From positions 1,364,001-1,428,000 of the forward strand of contig JAPMAC010000234.1 in NCBI GenBank assembly GCA_028671895.1: 64,000 nt of DNA, read 5' to 3'. Of the stretch, positions 1 to 12,200 are shown piece after piece (the stretch's first letter is position 1; each line of letters starts with the position of its first letter). This DNA is from Oenanthe sinensis (lineage: Eukaryota > Streptophyta > Magnoliopsida > Apiales > Apiaceae). A program made the position numbers and the translations under genes. The notes below the pieces were generated by a model. That model ran no database searches, was not told the DNA's origin, and saw only the letters and a program-made list of their open reading frames with translations.

Positions 1-58
1 ATAAAAATATTTTTGATAACTATTACAAATACTCAAGAAGCTCCTTGAGGTGGTTTCA
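1..58 (+). repeat. Left stub of a gypsy-type LTR interrupted by element A
   Basis: This stub matches part of the D-family long LTR (compare 30033-30090 and 35703-35762, including the stretch reading gaggtgg then ttca). The same LTR resumes at 19080. In the uninterrupted copies the two flanks are contiguous, which proves that everything from 59 to 19079 was inserted. The 5' part of this LTR lies outside the window. Confidence 0.85.
54..58. repeat. Target-site duplication of element A (tttca)
   Basis: The five bases tttca precede the LTR at 59 and recur at 19080-19084, directly after the other end of A. Five-base duplications are usual for LTR-retrotransposon integrases. Related D-family LTRs at about 30085 and 35758 have this site once. 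Confidence 0.85.
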
Positions 59-822
59 TGTTTTCCCAGTTGCACAAGTAGAAGGGGGGGTTGAATACTT
101 GTGTATCTTTTCTGCCTGATTTTAAAATCAAATTAAGAACAAAACTTAAACACAAAGATATGAATAAGTACTGTTTGTATTATTGATTTGTAAATACAAA
201 ACTCTCCTAAGGTGTATAGAAATCCTAGCAGCTTCTCTGTGTTTATCACAACAACTCTCTCTATATCTATGCTCTCACAAGATATCACTCAGACAATTAT
301 GCTTCAACTTCTACACCTTTACAATTAGGTTACATAGAGTTTATATAGAGAGCTGCCTATCAACTAATAACAGAAAGTAAAATTATAATAGGAATAAAAT
401 CCCTTATTATTAGTTGACAGTTTCCTTCTAGAATTCTCTTTCTTTCCCATAGCATATCTGCAATATATTTATCTTGATCTTCGAAGATTTTCCATTCCTG
501 TGATCTTCTTCCAAATTTATCCTCAACTGTATAGACTCTGAAATCTTCAAACTCTGATGATCTTCAGACTCTGATCACTTGTAGACTCTGATAGATCATA
601 GACTCTGATAGTCTATAGACTCTGATCACCTTCCAGACTCGGATCTTCATGCAGACTCTGGTTTCACTTTCTACAGAAATTCTTCTAAGTACAAGTAACA
701 TGAATGTTGACTATCTAGACTCTGATTATACATTTCAGAAACTAGAAAGACTTATTATAGATAAACTAATCTAGACCCTGTTCTAGTATTTTTTACATCA
801 TCAAATGAATATATTCCTAACA
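59..822 (-). repeat. Element A 3' LTR (764 bp)
   Basis: On the plus strand it begins tgttttcccag and ends attcctaaca. It pairs with 5097-5803 plus 19022-19079. Positions 531-780 hold about ten spaced copies of the motif agactctga, with variants. A TATA-like tatataaa on the minus strand (340-347) is conserved in the other LTR. Confidence 0.9.
340..347 (-). promoter_or_regulatory. Probable TATA box in A LTR
   Basis: Minus-strand TATATAAA is conserved at 5379-5386 in the other LTR of A. It lies where U3 would give way to R for a minus-strand element. Promoter function is inferred. Confidence 0.5.
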
Positions 823-832
823 ATCTCCCCCT
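823..832 (-). other. Polypurine tract of element A
   Basis: Minus-strand AGGGGGAGAT abuts the 3' LTR. The same purine block sits at the equivalent place in B (7638-7648), and GTGGGAGAT variants abut the LTRs of E, F and H. This is the expected primer for plus-strand DNA synthesis. Confidence 0.8.
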
Positions 833-947
833 ATTTATGCTTTATAAAATGTAAGCATAAATCCAGGTTTGATGATGTCAAAACTAAAGAATAAAACTAT
901 TAATCTAGAACAGTATAAAAGAATTATAAAGAAAAAAGAATTACTTC

Positions 948-3900
948 TTATTTAATCTTCTCAAAGGCTGGATTATTCTTCAAAAATGAGTTCAGCATAT
1001 TTTCCTCCACAATTGCCAGAGCCTCACCAACAAATTTCTTCAATTTCTTCATTTCTTCACTTGAGCATTTGATTTGACAGTAAGCTGCTCTCAGATCATT
1101 TGCACTGCTTTCTTGATCTTTTAAGTCCTTCAACATCAGAACACTAACTTTCGCACTCATAGGCTGAAACCCAAAGTAATGACCCACACCTTCTTGAAAT
1201 TTAATATGTTTTTCTTCCAATGGCATGACTTGATCATTTCCCTCAGTATCAACATATTTTAAAGAAAATTTGCCCATTTGTCGATTTGCCTGTCTGTGCA
1301 AAGTCAGCTTCCTATCAATCTCCTTGAACCATTTGTGTGTGACAGCTTCTTTGCTCTTGTTAACTTCATAAGCAATTTGAAGAAGAAATCTGATATACTG
1401 TAGTTCCTCAGCCTGTTTGAAAAAGATAAAATTTGATTGCCTAATCCATCTTACACTTCCACCTTCTAAGAAGTAAACCAGCATCTCATTTTTCACCTTT
1501 TCTGTACCTCCCTGACCTCCTTGTATCTTTGTTTCAAAAACATTATAAACAATTTGAGCAGACACCACTTTATTTAAGTGCTTCTGAGTGATCTTCTCAA
1601 ACTGCCTATCTGTCAAGGATTGAGGATCCCTGGTTAGAGTAGATGTTCAGTCAATGTCAGATTCTTCAAATCCTCCAAGACCTATCTCCTTTTTAGCACT
1701 AAGTTGCAGATTTAAATGACTGCACTTCCAGTATGAAGGTTCTTGAGTTTGATCAGAGTCTGACTTCTTTCTTTGCTTATCAGAGTCTGACTTAGACTCT
1801 GATTTCCCATGTCTAGTCCCTGACTGATGTGTTTGAGTTCTTGCTACTCGAGATTGCTTTTGTTGCACATCATCAAGACCCCTAGGACCATGAGAACTAT
1901 CACCATCATCACCATCTCTCCTCCTTTTAACTCCCCTTGATTTATCCTTGCATCCCTCATCCTTATGTCTCTTGGAGGACTCACCTTGCTTCTCCTTCTC
2001 CCCCTTTTTGACATCATCATGACTGGTGACAGCCAAAAGAATCTGCTCAAGAATAGTGGAGATATTTGCCTGGGCTGCAATAACTGAATCAACCTTGGTG
2101 GTCAAATCAGAAACTGTAGTATGAAGAGAGGCTTGAGTTGTAGTGATAGCAGCTAGAGCATCTTTAAAAGCTACTTCTTTGGATAATTGAAGGGAGTGAA
2201 TTCTGTCAAATCTTGTATTGAGCAGAGAAGTTGTATTATCAACACCAGTGAGCTTGATTTTAATATGAGAAATGTCCTGGACCACACTGGCTAATTGAGC
2301 AGCAACATCAGGTAACTCAGCATTAACAGCTCCATCTAAGACTTGATCTTCTTCACCAGGATAGTAACCATGTTCCTGTTGAAAGAATTTTTTCTAAAAA
2401 GCTTTAAGTCTCTCAGAATGATGAATATCCAAAATACACTCAAAAGAATCTTTATCATTTATGCCTCTTTGCTGTGCAGACTCCCAAGACTGAGGAAACA
2501 CCTGATCAAAATAGATAAAAGAAGGAGTAACGTGATCATCATCTTCAGAAGTGCACTCCTCAGCAACAGGCTCTAGCTTTGTGATTGGAGGTGTAGACTC
2601 TGGTGGTGGTGTAGACTCCGAAACTGCAAACGGGACTATAGACCCTGACTCCTCCTGAGAGTGATCAGAGACTGTAGACTCTGGAAGTCTAGCCCTTATA
2701 GGCATGATTAAGAGTGGTTCTTCTGACTTCGAATTTGCAGCTTCAGTTATAATTACAGGATTATCCACCAAAGCCTCCATGACTCTATCTGCTCTCCTTG
2801 CTAGAGAATCCACCAGATGAAGATGTGGTCTCTGTGTAAATGATTTTTGATCAGCAAGAGCCTCCTCCTGTTTGCCAATATGCACAATCAGACATAGTGA
2901 ATTGTCATCCATCCCCTACTCCAACTCATTGGACCAACTCTTTGGAAAATCTTGCTCCCAATAAGTAAAGCTAGGTTCAGGATACCCTAATCTCTCATGC
3001 TCACAGTGGGGTTGGGCACCCACTTTCTCAATCTCACTCAGGCTCTCTACAGCCTTTTCTACCTCTCCTTTTGCCTGATCCAGTGCTAGCCTCTCAGATA
3101 TTTTTTCACTCAATGTGGAGGGTGCACTCAATAATCCTACAGAAGGGGGGTTGAGAGATAATAATGGTGCTTCAATACCTGAACCACCTTGATGTAGGGG
3201 AACCCCTTCAAATATCTGAAGGCTAGGGGTTTCCACCAAGGGGTGAGCATCAACAGATTCTGAACCCTTACTAGCATCTTTTCTCTTTTCAGAGTCTGTT
3301 GGCTCCAGTATTCCAGTCTCAGGGTCTACTCTAGACTTTGACTGCTTCAGTATGACTTCATTAGAAGTCAGATTCTGAGTGTTACCATCTTTGACTATTT
3401 GTGCATGAGACACCCCCTCAAGGTGGATAGACTCTGATAGAATAGATTGGGAAATTTCTTCATGAGCATTCATCAGAGTCTGTCCTCCCATATCACTGGG
3501 GTTCTCATCAGCTCTTTGGTGAGTTGTCAAGGAGGGCCCAACAGCATACTCCCCTGCCCCACTATCACCCAACCTCTGACTAGGTGGTTCTTGTGTGGGT
3601 GAGGCAGAGTGAGCATCTTTATCACTAGTCACCACTGGTGCACTAGTCCCAACCTCCAACTGCCTTGCATCACCTGCTACCTCATGTGGTTCTACCATAG
3701 TTAATGCATCCAAGTGTCCATTGAGAAACATCCTGGCATGGAGTGCATTGATGGCCTAGGCAAGAGTCAAGTGAAAGGAATCTTGCAGTTCCCTTGCAAT
3801 CTTGTGATAATGTGAGCCCTTAAGTTGATCCAATCTACTTGCATAGGTCGGATAGATGTATTTGTTGGCCACCTTACCTACATTTTGGACAAAAAAATCA

Positions 3901-5077
3901 ACCACCTCCCTTGAAAATGGTTGAAGGTAGAGATCCAATCAATAGTTGTCCTGTAGGTAATCCCATGATCCTAAATTGCTTCATAGTCAAAAATTGGTTG
4001 CTCAATCTCAGTTTCCAACTCAGCAACAGACTCTGATTTTCTCCTTTTGTAGAGGCTAAGCTTTTTAGGCTTCTTTGTGATTTGCTGTTCAGAATCTGGC
4101 ACACCTAGTGCTTTGAGAACTGCATTTGTTCTACCTTCTATGAGCCCAACTTCTTTTTCTTAGAATGAAGAGTTGAATAGGTAGCATTATAGATATTTGA
4201 CTACATCATGTTCAGAGATTTGACTACATCCTGTGCAGACATTTGTAGCTCATGTTCCATTCTCTTCCTTAGGGCTTCATAGGTTGAAAGAAAATCCAAG
4301 ACTTGAGATTTAGTCTGATGTTGCTCTGGATCTTCAACTGATTCCACCAAAGGATATAAGAAAAGCAGTGCCTCATCACTTGGAGTAATGATCTAATCAA
4401 TTAGACATGAGGCTGCATCCAATGGCATTCCTTCCCAAAATGTTTCATGATCAGAGTCTAAAGGCAGTCTAGACTCTGACTCAACATTAGACTCTGGTTC
4501 AGGTATTTTCTTGCTTTCAGAGTCTGGCTCTGCAGGAGCCTTGGGAGCATATGTTTCCTGCAAAACAGGATTAGTAATAATAACAGGCGTGTTTGTGTGC
4601 AGAATAAGCCTTCCTTAACCTTCTGTACTTCTGAGCAAAAGATTTCTCAGGAGATTCAATTTGAGAATCATGAGGTGCATTCCTAGGTGTTTCAGAGTCT
4701 GTAGCCTTTTCAGAGACTGCAGACTTGGCTTGAAGGTTAGAATCAAGTGTCTCATGACCTTCTTTTAGCAAAGAAAGACCTTCAACAACTTGTTTCTCTA
4801 AAGGGTTGAGCTCCTCATCACTGTGCTCATCTATAAGCCTAGATTGAATCAATTTTCTCCTCTTTACAACTGGTGCCTGTTGAAAGACACCAGAGGTTGG
4901 TTTCTTTTTGGATTTTGGTTTGGAAGATTATGTAATTGAAGGGGATTTGGTGACTTGGGTAGCAGGGGGACTCTCCAGTACTTGTTCCTGCACCATGTCA
5001 CCACCAAGAAAAGAATCATTGTAGATAGAAGGTTTGTAGGTTGAGAGTTTTACCTGCATTACCTGTGGATAGTGCAT
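948..5077 (-). pseudogene. Element A internal ORF: Sirevirus ORF3/env-like remnant
   Basis: Most of A's interior reads as one decayed coding sequence. A possible start at 5075-5077 begins MHYPQVMQV, just inside the primer site. The frame is open to about 4571, is disturbed between 4571 and 3938 by at least two frameshifts, then continues in one frame to TAA at 948-950. That long part is broken by in-frame stops at 3756-3758, 2916-2918 and 2394-2396 (all TAG) and 1647-1649 (TGA). The product is hydrophilic and rich in Ser, Glu, Asp and Pro. It includes a KPKSKKKPTSG stretch and a VVKRRK basic patch like those of ORF3 in element G (49600-49670). A Lys/Arg/Ser/Asp tract lies at 1750-2010, and a more globular C-terminal part at 948-1616. 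The N-terminal ORF3 domain seen in G (IRNMLISVNYAD... region) is absent. The ORF3 assignment is by resemblance only. Confidence 0.6.
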
Positions 5078-5082
5078 GGCAG

Positions 5083-5094
5083 GCTCTGATACCA
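5083..5094 (-). other. Primer-binding site of element A
   Basis: Minus-strand TGGTATCAGAGC is complementary to the 3' end of initiator tRNA-Met, the usual plant copia primer. It lies two bases inside the 5' LTR end, which fixes the minus orientation of A. Confidence 0.85.
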
Positions 5095-5096
5095 AT

Positions 5097-5803
5097 TGTT
5101 TTCCCAGTTGCACAAGTAGAAGGGGGGGGTTGAATACTTGTGTGTCTTTTCTGCCTGATTTTAAAGTCAAATTAAGAACAAAACTTAAACACAAAGATAT
5201 GAATAAGTACTATTTGTATTATTGATTTGTAAATACAAAACTCTCCTAGGGTGTACACAAACCCTAGCAGCTTCTCTGTGTTTATCACAGCAACTCTCTC
5301 TATCTCTATGCTCTCACAAGATATCACTCAGACAATTATGCTTCGACTTCCACACCTTTACAATTAGGTTACATAGAGTTTATATAGAGAGCTGCCTATC
5401 AACTAATAACAGAACGTAAAATTACAATAGGAATAAAATCCCTAATTATTAGTTGACAGTTTCCTTCTAGAATTTTCTTTCTTTCCCATAGCATATCTGC
5501 AATATATTTATCTTGATCTTCGAAGACTTTTCATTCCTGTGATCTTCTTCCAAATTTATCCTCAACTGTATAGACTCTGAAATCTTCAGACTCTGATGAT
5601 CTTCAGACTCTGATCACATGTAGACTCTGATAGATCATAGACTCTTATAGTCTATAGACTCTGATCACCTTCCAGACTCTGATCTTCATCCAGACTCTGG
5701 TTTCACTTTCTACAGAAATTCTTCTAAGTACAAGTAACATGAATGTTGACTATCTAGACTCTGATTATACATTTCAGAGACTAGAAAGACTTATTACAGA
5801 TAA
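5097..5803 (-). repeat. Element A 5' LTR, first part
   Basis: It aligns with 59-765 and carries the same agactctga repeats (5574-5765). It breaks at 5803, where element B begins. The remaining 58 bases are at 19022-19079. Confidence 0.9.
5799..5803. repeat. Target-site duplication of element B (gataa)
   Basis: gataa before B is repeated at 19017-19021 after B. The intact A LTR at about 759-768 has the site once. Confidence 0.9.
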
Positions 5804-7637
5804 TGTTAGGTCCCGAAGTATCGTAGAAGGGGGGTTGAATACGATACTTACAATAATTTAAATTCTTTTAGAATTTGCGGATAAATTAATTATTGCTTCA
5901 GAGTGGGTTTGGCCATTTGTAGTGTTTAGGTGAACTGCCTACTAATTTTCTGTGTGTCCGGATAAATCAATTAGGTTCAAGAAAATTAGCAAGTAATTAA
6001 ATGAGACAAGTTTCGGGGAATATTACTTTCGTATATAATCCCTGAGGTTGCTACACCCAGTTAAGTTAATAACTGGCTTCCAAAGAACTGAGTTCTTTGC
6101 TTCAACAGAGAGAATGAGCTTAATCCCTATTACAATGTTTGACTGTGTTTAGTACTAAGGAATCAAACTCACAGTGAGTGTTTTACAATAGCCCTAACTA
6201 TTTGTGACATGTTTAACCGGCTAGATTGTAAAACCCAGTGAAGAAGGTATAGATTTATCATGGTGACTTCTTCTTCTCCGGCTTCGAAATATCTCACTGC
6301 CTCTCTCTGTGGTTGGCTGTGTCTCCACCAACCATATTAAACAAAATGAATAATTCATTTTATTTAATATAATGTAGACTTTTCAAATCAATAGAATTGA
6401 TTTGCTTCACAATTGCTTAAGTCCCTGAGTTGCGCCTTAAGAGTGTGAGTGGTGTATGGAAGCTGAGTTGCGCCTGTGACTTTGAGTTGCGCCTTGAATG
6501 TGAGTTGCGCCTATACAGTGGTTACCCTGTATAGGCGCCACTCATGCCTTAGAAACTTCACAGCATGTTGCGCCTAGTATGTGAGTTGCGCCTACACTCT
6601 TGTTGCACTGTGTAGGCGCCACTCATACACTGTCTTTGCCTTAGAAACTTTAGAGCAGCTGAGTTGCGCCTCTACTCTGTTATCACTGTGATGGCGCCAC
6701 TCATGCCTTAGAATCTTTTGTGCCTTGGACAAGATATGTTGCGCCTATACACTGCTTCCCCTGTATAGGCGCCACTCATGATATAGATTCTAAGTTCAAC
6801 ATATTTCCTGAGCTTTGGATATATTAGTTGCGCCTGCACTCTTGCTTCACTGTGTAGGCGCCACTTAACATTTCCTTGACATTTTCTTGCACCTGGAAAT
6901 ATATGTGTTGCGCCTCTCCATTGCTTCAAGAGTATTAATCCACCTTATGTAGTAATACTTGCCTTAGCATATTTCTTTGAAATGCTTGAAGTATTTACCA
7001 CTTTATTTCACTCCTTGGCTTGGCTTGATCAACTGATTTTCTTATGATTAATCAAGGTAATTCTCTTCTTGTTGTGCTGACGCTTAGTGCACTGGTCTGG
7101 TTCACAAACGACTAACACTGAATTGAGTTCCCTTGATTTCTTTTCTGTTTCAGCTGAGTAAGCTAGGACTGTTGCATTGCTTCAAAACACTGACTGTTGA
7201 TAGACATGTAATTTCACTGGAATCTTTTCTGGTACTTCGACAACGTCTTCATTACTACAATCCAGTTCAAGACTGCAGCTGTCTTCTTTAACCTTTGTCT
7301 TCACCCTTCTGGATTCCTATGCTTCGAACATTGCCTATTTCCAATCAATGCTACTACACTGAAATCTGTTAGTGGCACTGCAATACTGAATCTTCAACAC
7401 TTATCTGAAACCCTGAAAGTCTTTAAACATTGTTCTTCACTGAGGCATGAACATATAAATGAACTTCTTTCAGTGACCTGTAGTAGACTCCAAAACTTCT
7501 TTTAATGTCTTGATTCGCTGTATCTGCCTTGTCTTCATGTCTTGCTGATTTCTGTGTAGACGTAGTATTATTTACTTGTCCTGTTCTAGTGTTGAGTTAT
7601 CACGATTACTATACATACAGCTTCGTAATCTCCAACA
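5804..7637 (-). repeat. Element B 3' LTR (1834 bp)
   Basis: It runs from tgttaggtcccg to ctccaaca and is collinear with 17183-19016. It contains a hairpin array (6461-6935). The plus-strand ORF-like stretches here are not genes. Confidence 0.93.
6461..6935. repeat. GCGCC hairpin array in B LTR
   Basis: The motif GTTGCGCC recurs at least eight times. Five copies are followed by a mirrored arm ending GGCGCCAC. Stems visible directly: 6507-6518 with 6527-6538 (12 bp, perfect, 8-base loop); 6588-6597 with 6610-6619 (10 bp, perfect); 6661-6670 with 6693-6702 (one mismatch); 6741-6751 with 6762-6772 (11 bp, perfect); 6830-6839 with 6852-6861 (one mismatch). Arms are conserved while loops and spacers differ. 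The other LTR has the same array. Confidence 0.85.
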
Positions 7638-7648
7638 ATCTCCCCCTA
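7638..7648 (-). other. Polypurine tract of element B
   Basis: The minus-strand purine run TAGGGGGAGAT directly abuts the 3' LTR. Confidence 0.8.
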
Positions 7649-8480
7649 TTTGATTGTTAAACTTTAGCAAACAAATCACCTAGGGAGGATAACTCAACTA
7701 ACAACTAGAAAAAGTAATCGTCCGAGACTTGTAAATAATGTTACTGGTTTTTCTGGATCAGATAATGCATTTCCAGAATTCTTGTTTGACTGAAACGAAA
7801 GATGTTTGTTCCTCTGAAGTCGAACTGATGTCCAAATTGTATCATCTTCATTTCTGTCTGTTTGAGCTTTCTCCGTTTCAAAATCCTTCATAGTTTTGAA
7901 CTTAAAGAACTTATCATGAACAGAGCTTCATAAGAATCATTATTCCTGGGTACGTCTTCAATCAATACTGAACATAGCTCAAAAAATGTTCTCCCCCTAC
8001 GAATGTGATTCTCCTTCTTCTTCTTCATCTCCCTTTAGAAAATAAATGGAATAGTCATTTCTGTTCTTCCAAGTATAGAATTACAGCTTCTTGATTTTCC
8101 CATTTATCTGTTGTTTCCCCTCAGGATCAGAAGATAAGATTTTCTTCTTCTTGTCTAAAATCTCCCCCTAAGGCTATTAATTTCTCCCAAGGATACGAAC
8201 CCCTTTTTCCAAGGATCTTCCAGGATACGAACTAACAAGGATCCAGGAACTTACCTTAAGAGTCTAGGATACGAACCCTTTTAGGATATAAACTTTTAAC
8301 TCTTCCGAAGGATACGAAGATAAGACTTATTAACTTCACCTTTTTCTTGTTATAATTATAACACTATAACTTCTCCCTCATAAGAAGAGGAATCCTTCAA
8401 TTTCTTTTTCTTGTTATAACTATAACACTATAAATTCTCCCCCTTAGTTGAGGAATCCTCCAATGGCCCACTTTTGAAGA
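7649..8480 (-). other. Element B 3' non-coding zone with short repeats
   Basis: No coding sequence is visible. The phrase ggatacgaa recurs at about 8200-8310. A roughly 60-bp unit containing ttgttataa...taacactataa is duplicated in tandem at about 8341-8400 and 8401-8464. Several CT-rich runs resemble extra polypurine tracts on the minus strand (about 7992, 8162 and 8437). Confidence 0.5.
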
Positions 8481-9230
8481 TACCAAATGTTAATACCAAT
8501 TGATAGGTCCTCTTTTAAATGGTTTGTCTTCCAAGGAAGGTTCTCGTCTGTCGTTGAACGGGAAAAATATAGTAACTTTTCTTCCAGAAGCAGCAAGTAG
8601 CAAGGGTAAGTGTTTGGCTTGTGGTTTCCTCACTTCTACTACGTTCTGTTGGTGTTTACACTTAAGTGTCGAGCACTTAGAAGTGTTTCACTCTTTCTCT
8701 CCCTATCTCTCACTCAAGTGTATCTCTCCCTCACTTTCACTCAAGTGTTTCTCTCTCTCACTTTCACTCTGCATTCCAAATTTAGCCTTCTGTACCTGCA
8801 AGTGAAATCCGTCAATGCATACATTCCCAACACCTGATTCATCAGAATGAATTGAATCACTATCAAGTGGGGAATTGCCTCGTAGAGGTGTTCTTGATCT
8901 ATCATGCATAAGCACTGTCCCACACCAAACTCAATAGCAATTGCTAAATCACTGTCTAGTGGAGCCTCACCTCTTTGAGATGGGTTATCCCAAGATTTTA
9001 AAATCTTTTTGGGAATCCTGCCTTGTTCTATCAAGGAGTTGCCTCACACCTTCTCCGTAAACGGGAGGTGGACATTCCTTTTCAGGATCTGGAAATGTTC
9101 CTTCTAGGAGGGGCGACGTAGTAGACAATGTAATGAATGGCAAATTAGAGTCTACGTTTCCCTCGTAACCCAATGACGGGTGTTTGGTTAACATGCCTAT
9201 ACGTCACACTGTGCACTCCTTGCAATGTGT
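8481..9230 (-). repeat. B/C-family internal segment, no intact ORF
   Basis: It matches the reverse complement of 56080-56570 in element C, for example the stretch around gcctcacctctttgagatgg and the CT-rich actcaagtg repeats at 8695-8770. The match ties C to the B family. Function is unknown; the short ORFs on both strands differ between copies. Confidence 0.6.
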
Positions 9231-12200
9231 CCAATTGTTAGGCCCCTAGTATAACTGTTAGGATTGTTAGGTCCCAAAAATTATATAAGGTTCCTAGTAT
9301 ATATCTGTTTAGGCTTACCATCAGCGTGAGTGCCGGTGGTGTGCTTGACTCATTACAAGATGGTCTGGCTGACGAGCGAATTTCAATGGACTCATCCTGT
9401 TGAGAGAATGATTCCAGAGACAGTTTTATTGCCTTTTCAGCTCTGCATCCTTTTGAGAAGATACAGATGAGCTTACAGATACCTCAGTTTATATACTTCT
9501 TTACTTCGCTGGAGGTAGAGCTGTGGGTGCACTGCCGACTTCATCCTTATTTCTCCCTTATCAACCTCTAACAAACATATGTTCCTTATAACTTCAGGGG
9601 TTAATATATGGAAGTGGATGAAATGAGTGTTTGGTATTAAGGCCTGGGTCAGAGATTGATGGGTTTTCAACCTCCTAGCCAGCTTCTGTAGCCACTGGGG
9701 GCTAAACGGATAAAATCATTTTTTTAAAAGATAAAAAGATAATCACTTTAACATTCCAAAACATATTTTTTCATCTCAAGGAGAAAGAAAAATATAAGAA
9801 GGAATGGAAAAAGATTGCACTTAAGTCCTTTTAATAAAAGAGTTTTGTCAGATCGAAGAATTAATCATTTAAGAGCATGACACCAATAGAAATTTTCCTT
9901 AAGATACTTATCCCATAATAAAACGCGGGAGTATCAGAGAAAAAATTCTATCTCTTATGAATTTCTTATAAGGCAAACTTCCCATAATAAAACGCGGGAA
10001 TTTACAACAGATAAGAAATTCAACTCTTCTACCAAATTATATCTCAATAAAATGACTCTTTTCCATTAAACCTAAGCACTGTATGTTTTGAAAACAGTTT
10101 TGCAAAACATCCTTATCAGATAGAAGAAAATGATTTTCCGACTCATAATGCAATTATGATTTACATCATTTTCGTCTGCCTGATAGTATCCCCGACTTTT
10201 AAATAAAAACATGACAATTGGGGTTGGATGAATGCTTAACAATACAGTATTAGGCCTTCAAAGCAACAACCACTGTTTTGGTACTATGAATCAATGTGAA
10301 ACATACATTGAAACAAGTATTTGAAAACAAATCATTTTACAAGTGATTGGTACCTTGAAGTTAACACACATTTTCAAAAAGAGAGAAAAAGCTTTGTTAG
10401 ATAAAACATTTAAAACAAGCTTTTGGGAGAGGATAAAATTTCGAGATAAAAGAAAGATTATCCTTAAGAAAAGTTTTTCAAAAGAGAAGTTTTGAAAAAG
10501 AATTCTTAAGTTTTCTTAACTAAAACTGATAGAGAAATGAATGTATCTTTGAATAAAACATTTTGAAAAAGAAATAGACAAAAATTTCTTTTTAAATACA
10601 TTCAGGATCGTAAACCAGTCAAAGAAAGAAAACTATATATCACAATTATTCTGTAATAAAATATTATTCAATTATCACAAAGTAATAAAAGAGAATATTT
10701 ATACTACAAATAATTATGCTTCGAATTTATTTTAATTTACTTAAATCATGGAACAGATATTTCACTGAATTGTTTTATATCATCATGATTTAAATAAACC
10801 AAAATAAATTAAATACTTATGTTGTACTAAGCAATTGCCAATCACATGCATTTATATCAACTAAACATGGCAATCATTCAGCAGAACAATAAGCATTGTA
10901 ATATATTTTTATTATTAGTGATTTTAAATAAACATTAAGTTGTATTATCACTAATATTAAAAATATCACAGTTAAGTGCACGAATGCAAGAAACTATGCT
11001 TCTGTTATTTTATCAAATCAAAATTATGAAACTAATAAACATTGAATTGCTTCAATCCATAATTTTGATAAGATAAAATAAATTCGCTAAACACTAAAAT
11101 ATTCATTGAATTGAATATTAGCATTTAACTTCCTACGCCATATCTAATAATTGTCACTTTGCACATTGTAAGCATGCTCATAACAATTATTAATTGATAT
11201 ACGTAAACTCGAGGATTTAGTTTAAAAAAAAATTCACAAGTCCTTTAAATAGGGAAAAAGTAATACTTGTGATTCTTTTTACAACTTCTCGCAATAAAAT
11301 CAATTTAGAAATATTTTCTAAGTATATAAAATATTGAGTATTTCATACACATAACTTAGAAAATACTTCATCTTTCAATATTAGTGCGTTTTAAAATATG
11401 CATTGTTTATTTAGAACAGAAATTCTAAATACCGTCACTAATATCAAAAGTATCACAATTATTTGTAATAAAATATTTAAGAATATCGGAGCAAAATATC
11501 AGAGCAATTAAGCAAGATATCATTGACTAATACTCACTAAATATTTACCACATACAAATAATTATGCTTCTTACTTATGCTAAGTAATTTAACTACCACT
11601 CATGCATATAACAATGTAAGCATGATAATTAAATTAATAGCAAAAAGTATGAGGATCTGGATTTCAAATAAATTCACAAGTCCTTTGGATAGGGAAAAAG
11701 TAATACTTGTGAACTCATTTAAGAATTCCTTACAGATGGGATTTTCAACAAATATGCATATAAATAATATCCCAAGTTTACTAACCAACTTAGATAAAAT
11801 AAATTCATCAAGTCATTTAGCAAAAATCTGCAAGTTATTCGACTATGGACAGCTCTCAAAAGAAATGATACCTGGTGTCCATGCGTTTGTTCCTTCAGTG
11901 GTGTTAAGAGCTTCAACAGAGTTGCTAGAATTTGACAGCTTCTAGGAATGACTTCCCTGTCTTTCGTACAACCTGCGTTATCTATATCTATATAGCCAAT
12001 TAGGTTAAACCTATTATCTTAAGGGTCCCAGATTCCAAGAATTGGTGATCCCCTAAGATATCTAGCAATTCATAACTTAGCTATAAGATACGATTCTCTA
12101 GATTCCACTTGGAAACTTGCACATAGGCATATCGAGAATTAAGGTATACTTGCACATATATATGTCATTGTGTGTGCTTAGCATTTCTAGAGAGATATGT

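Noticed and set aside
1844..2092. Minus-strand ORF rich in Met/Arg
   Set aside because: It overlaps the better-supported ORF3-like frame of A in another frame; its composition follows from the Ser/Asp-rich codons there.
5139..5194. Upstream extension of A's first ORF into the LTR
   Set aside because: The frame is open by chance through the LTR end and primer site. The internal Met at 5075-5077 is the first start inside the transcribed interior.
6708..6929. 73-codon minus-strand ORF, repeated identically at 18087-18308
   Set aside because: Identity comes from the two LTRs of B. The frame crosses the hairpin array and has no protein-like features or support from C.
8500..8837. ORFs around the CT-rich actcaagtg repeats (also 56232-56474)
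   Set aside because: Present in B and C but in shifting frames and low complexity. No domain; treated as non-coding family sequence.
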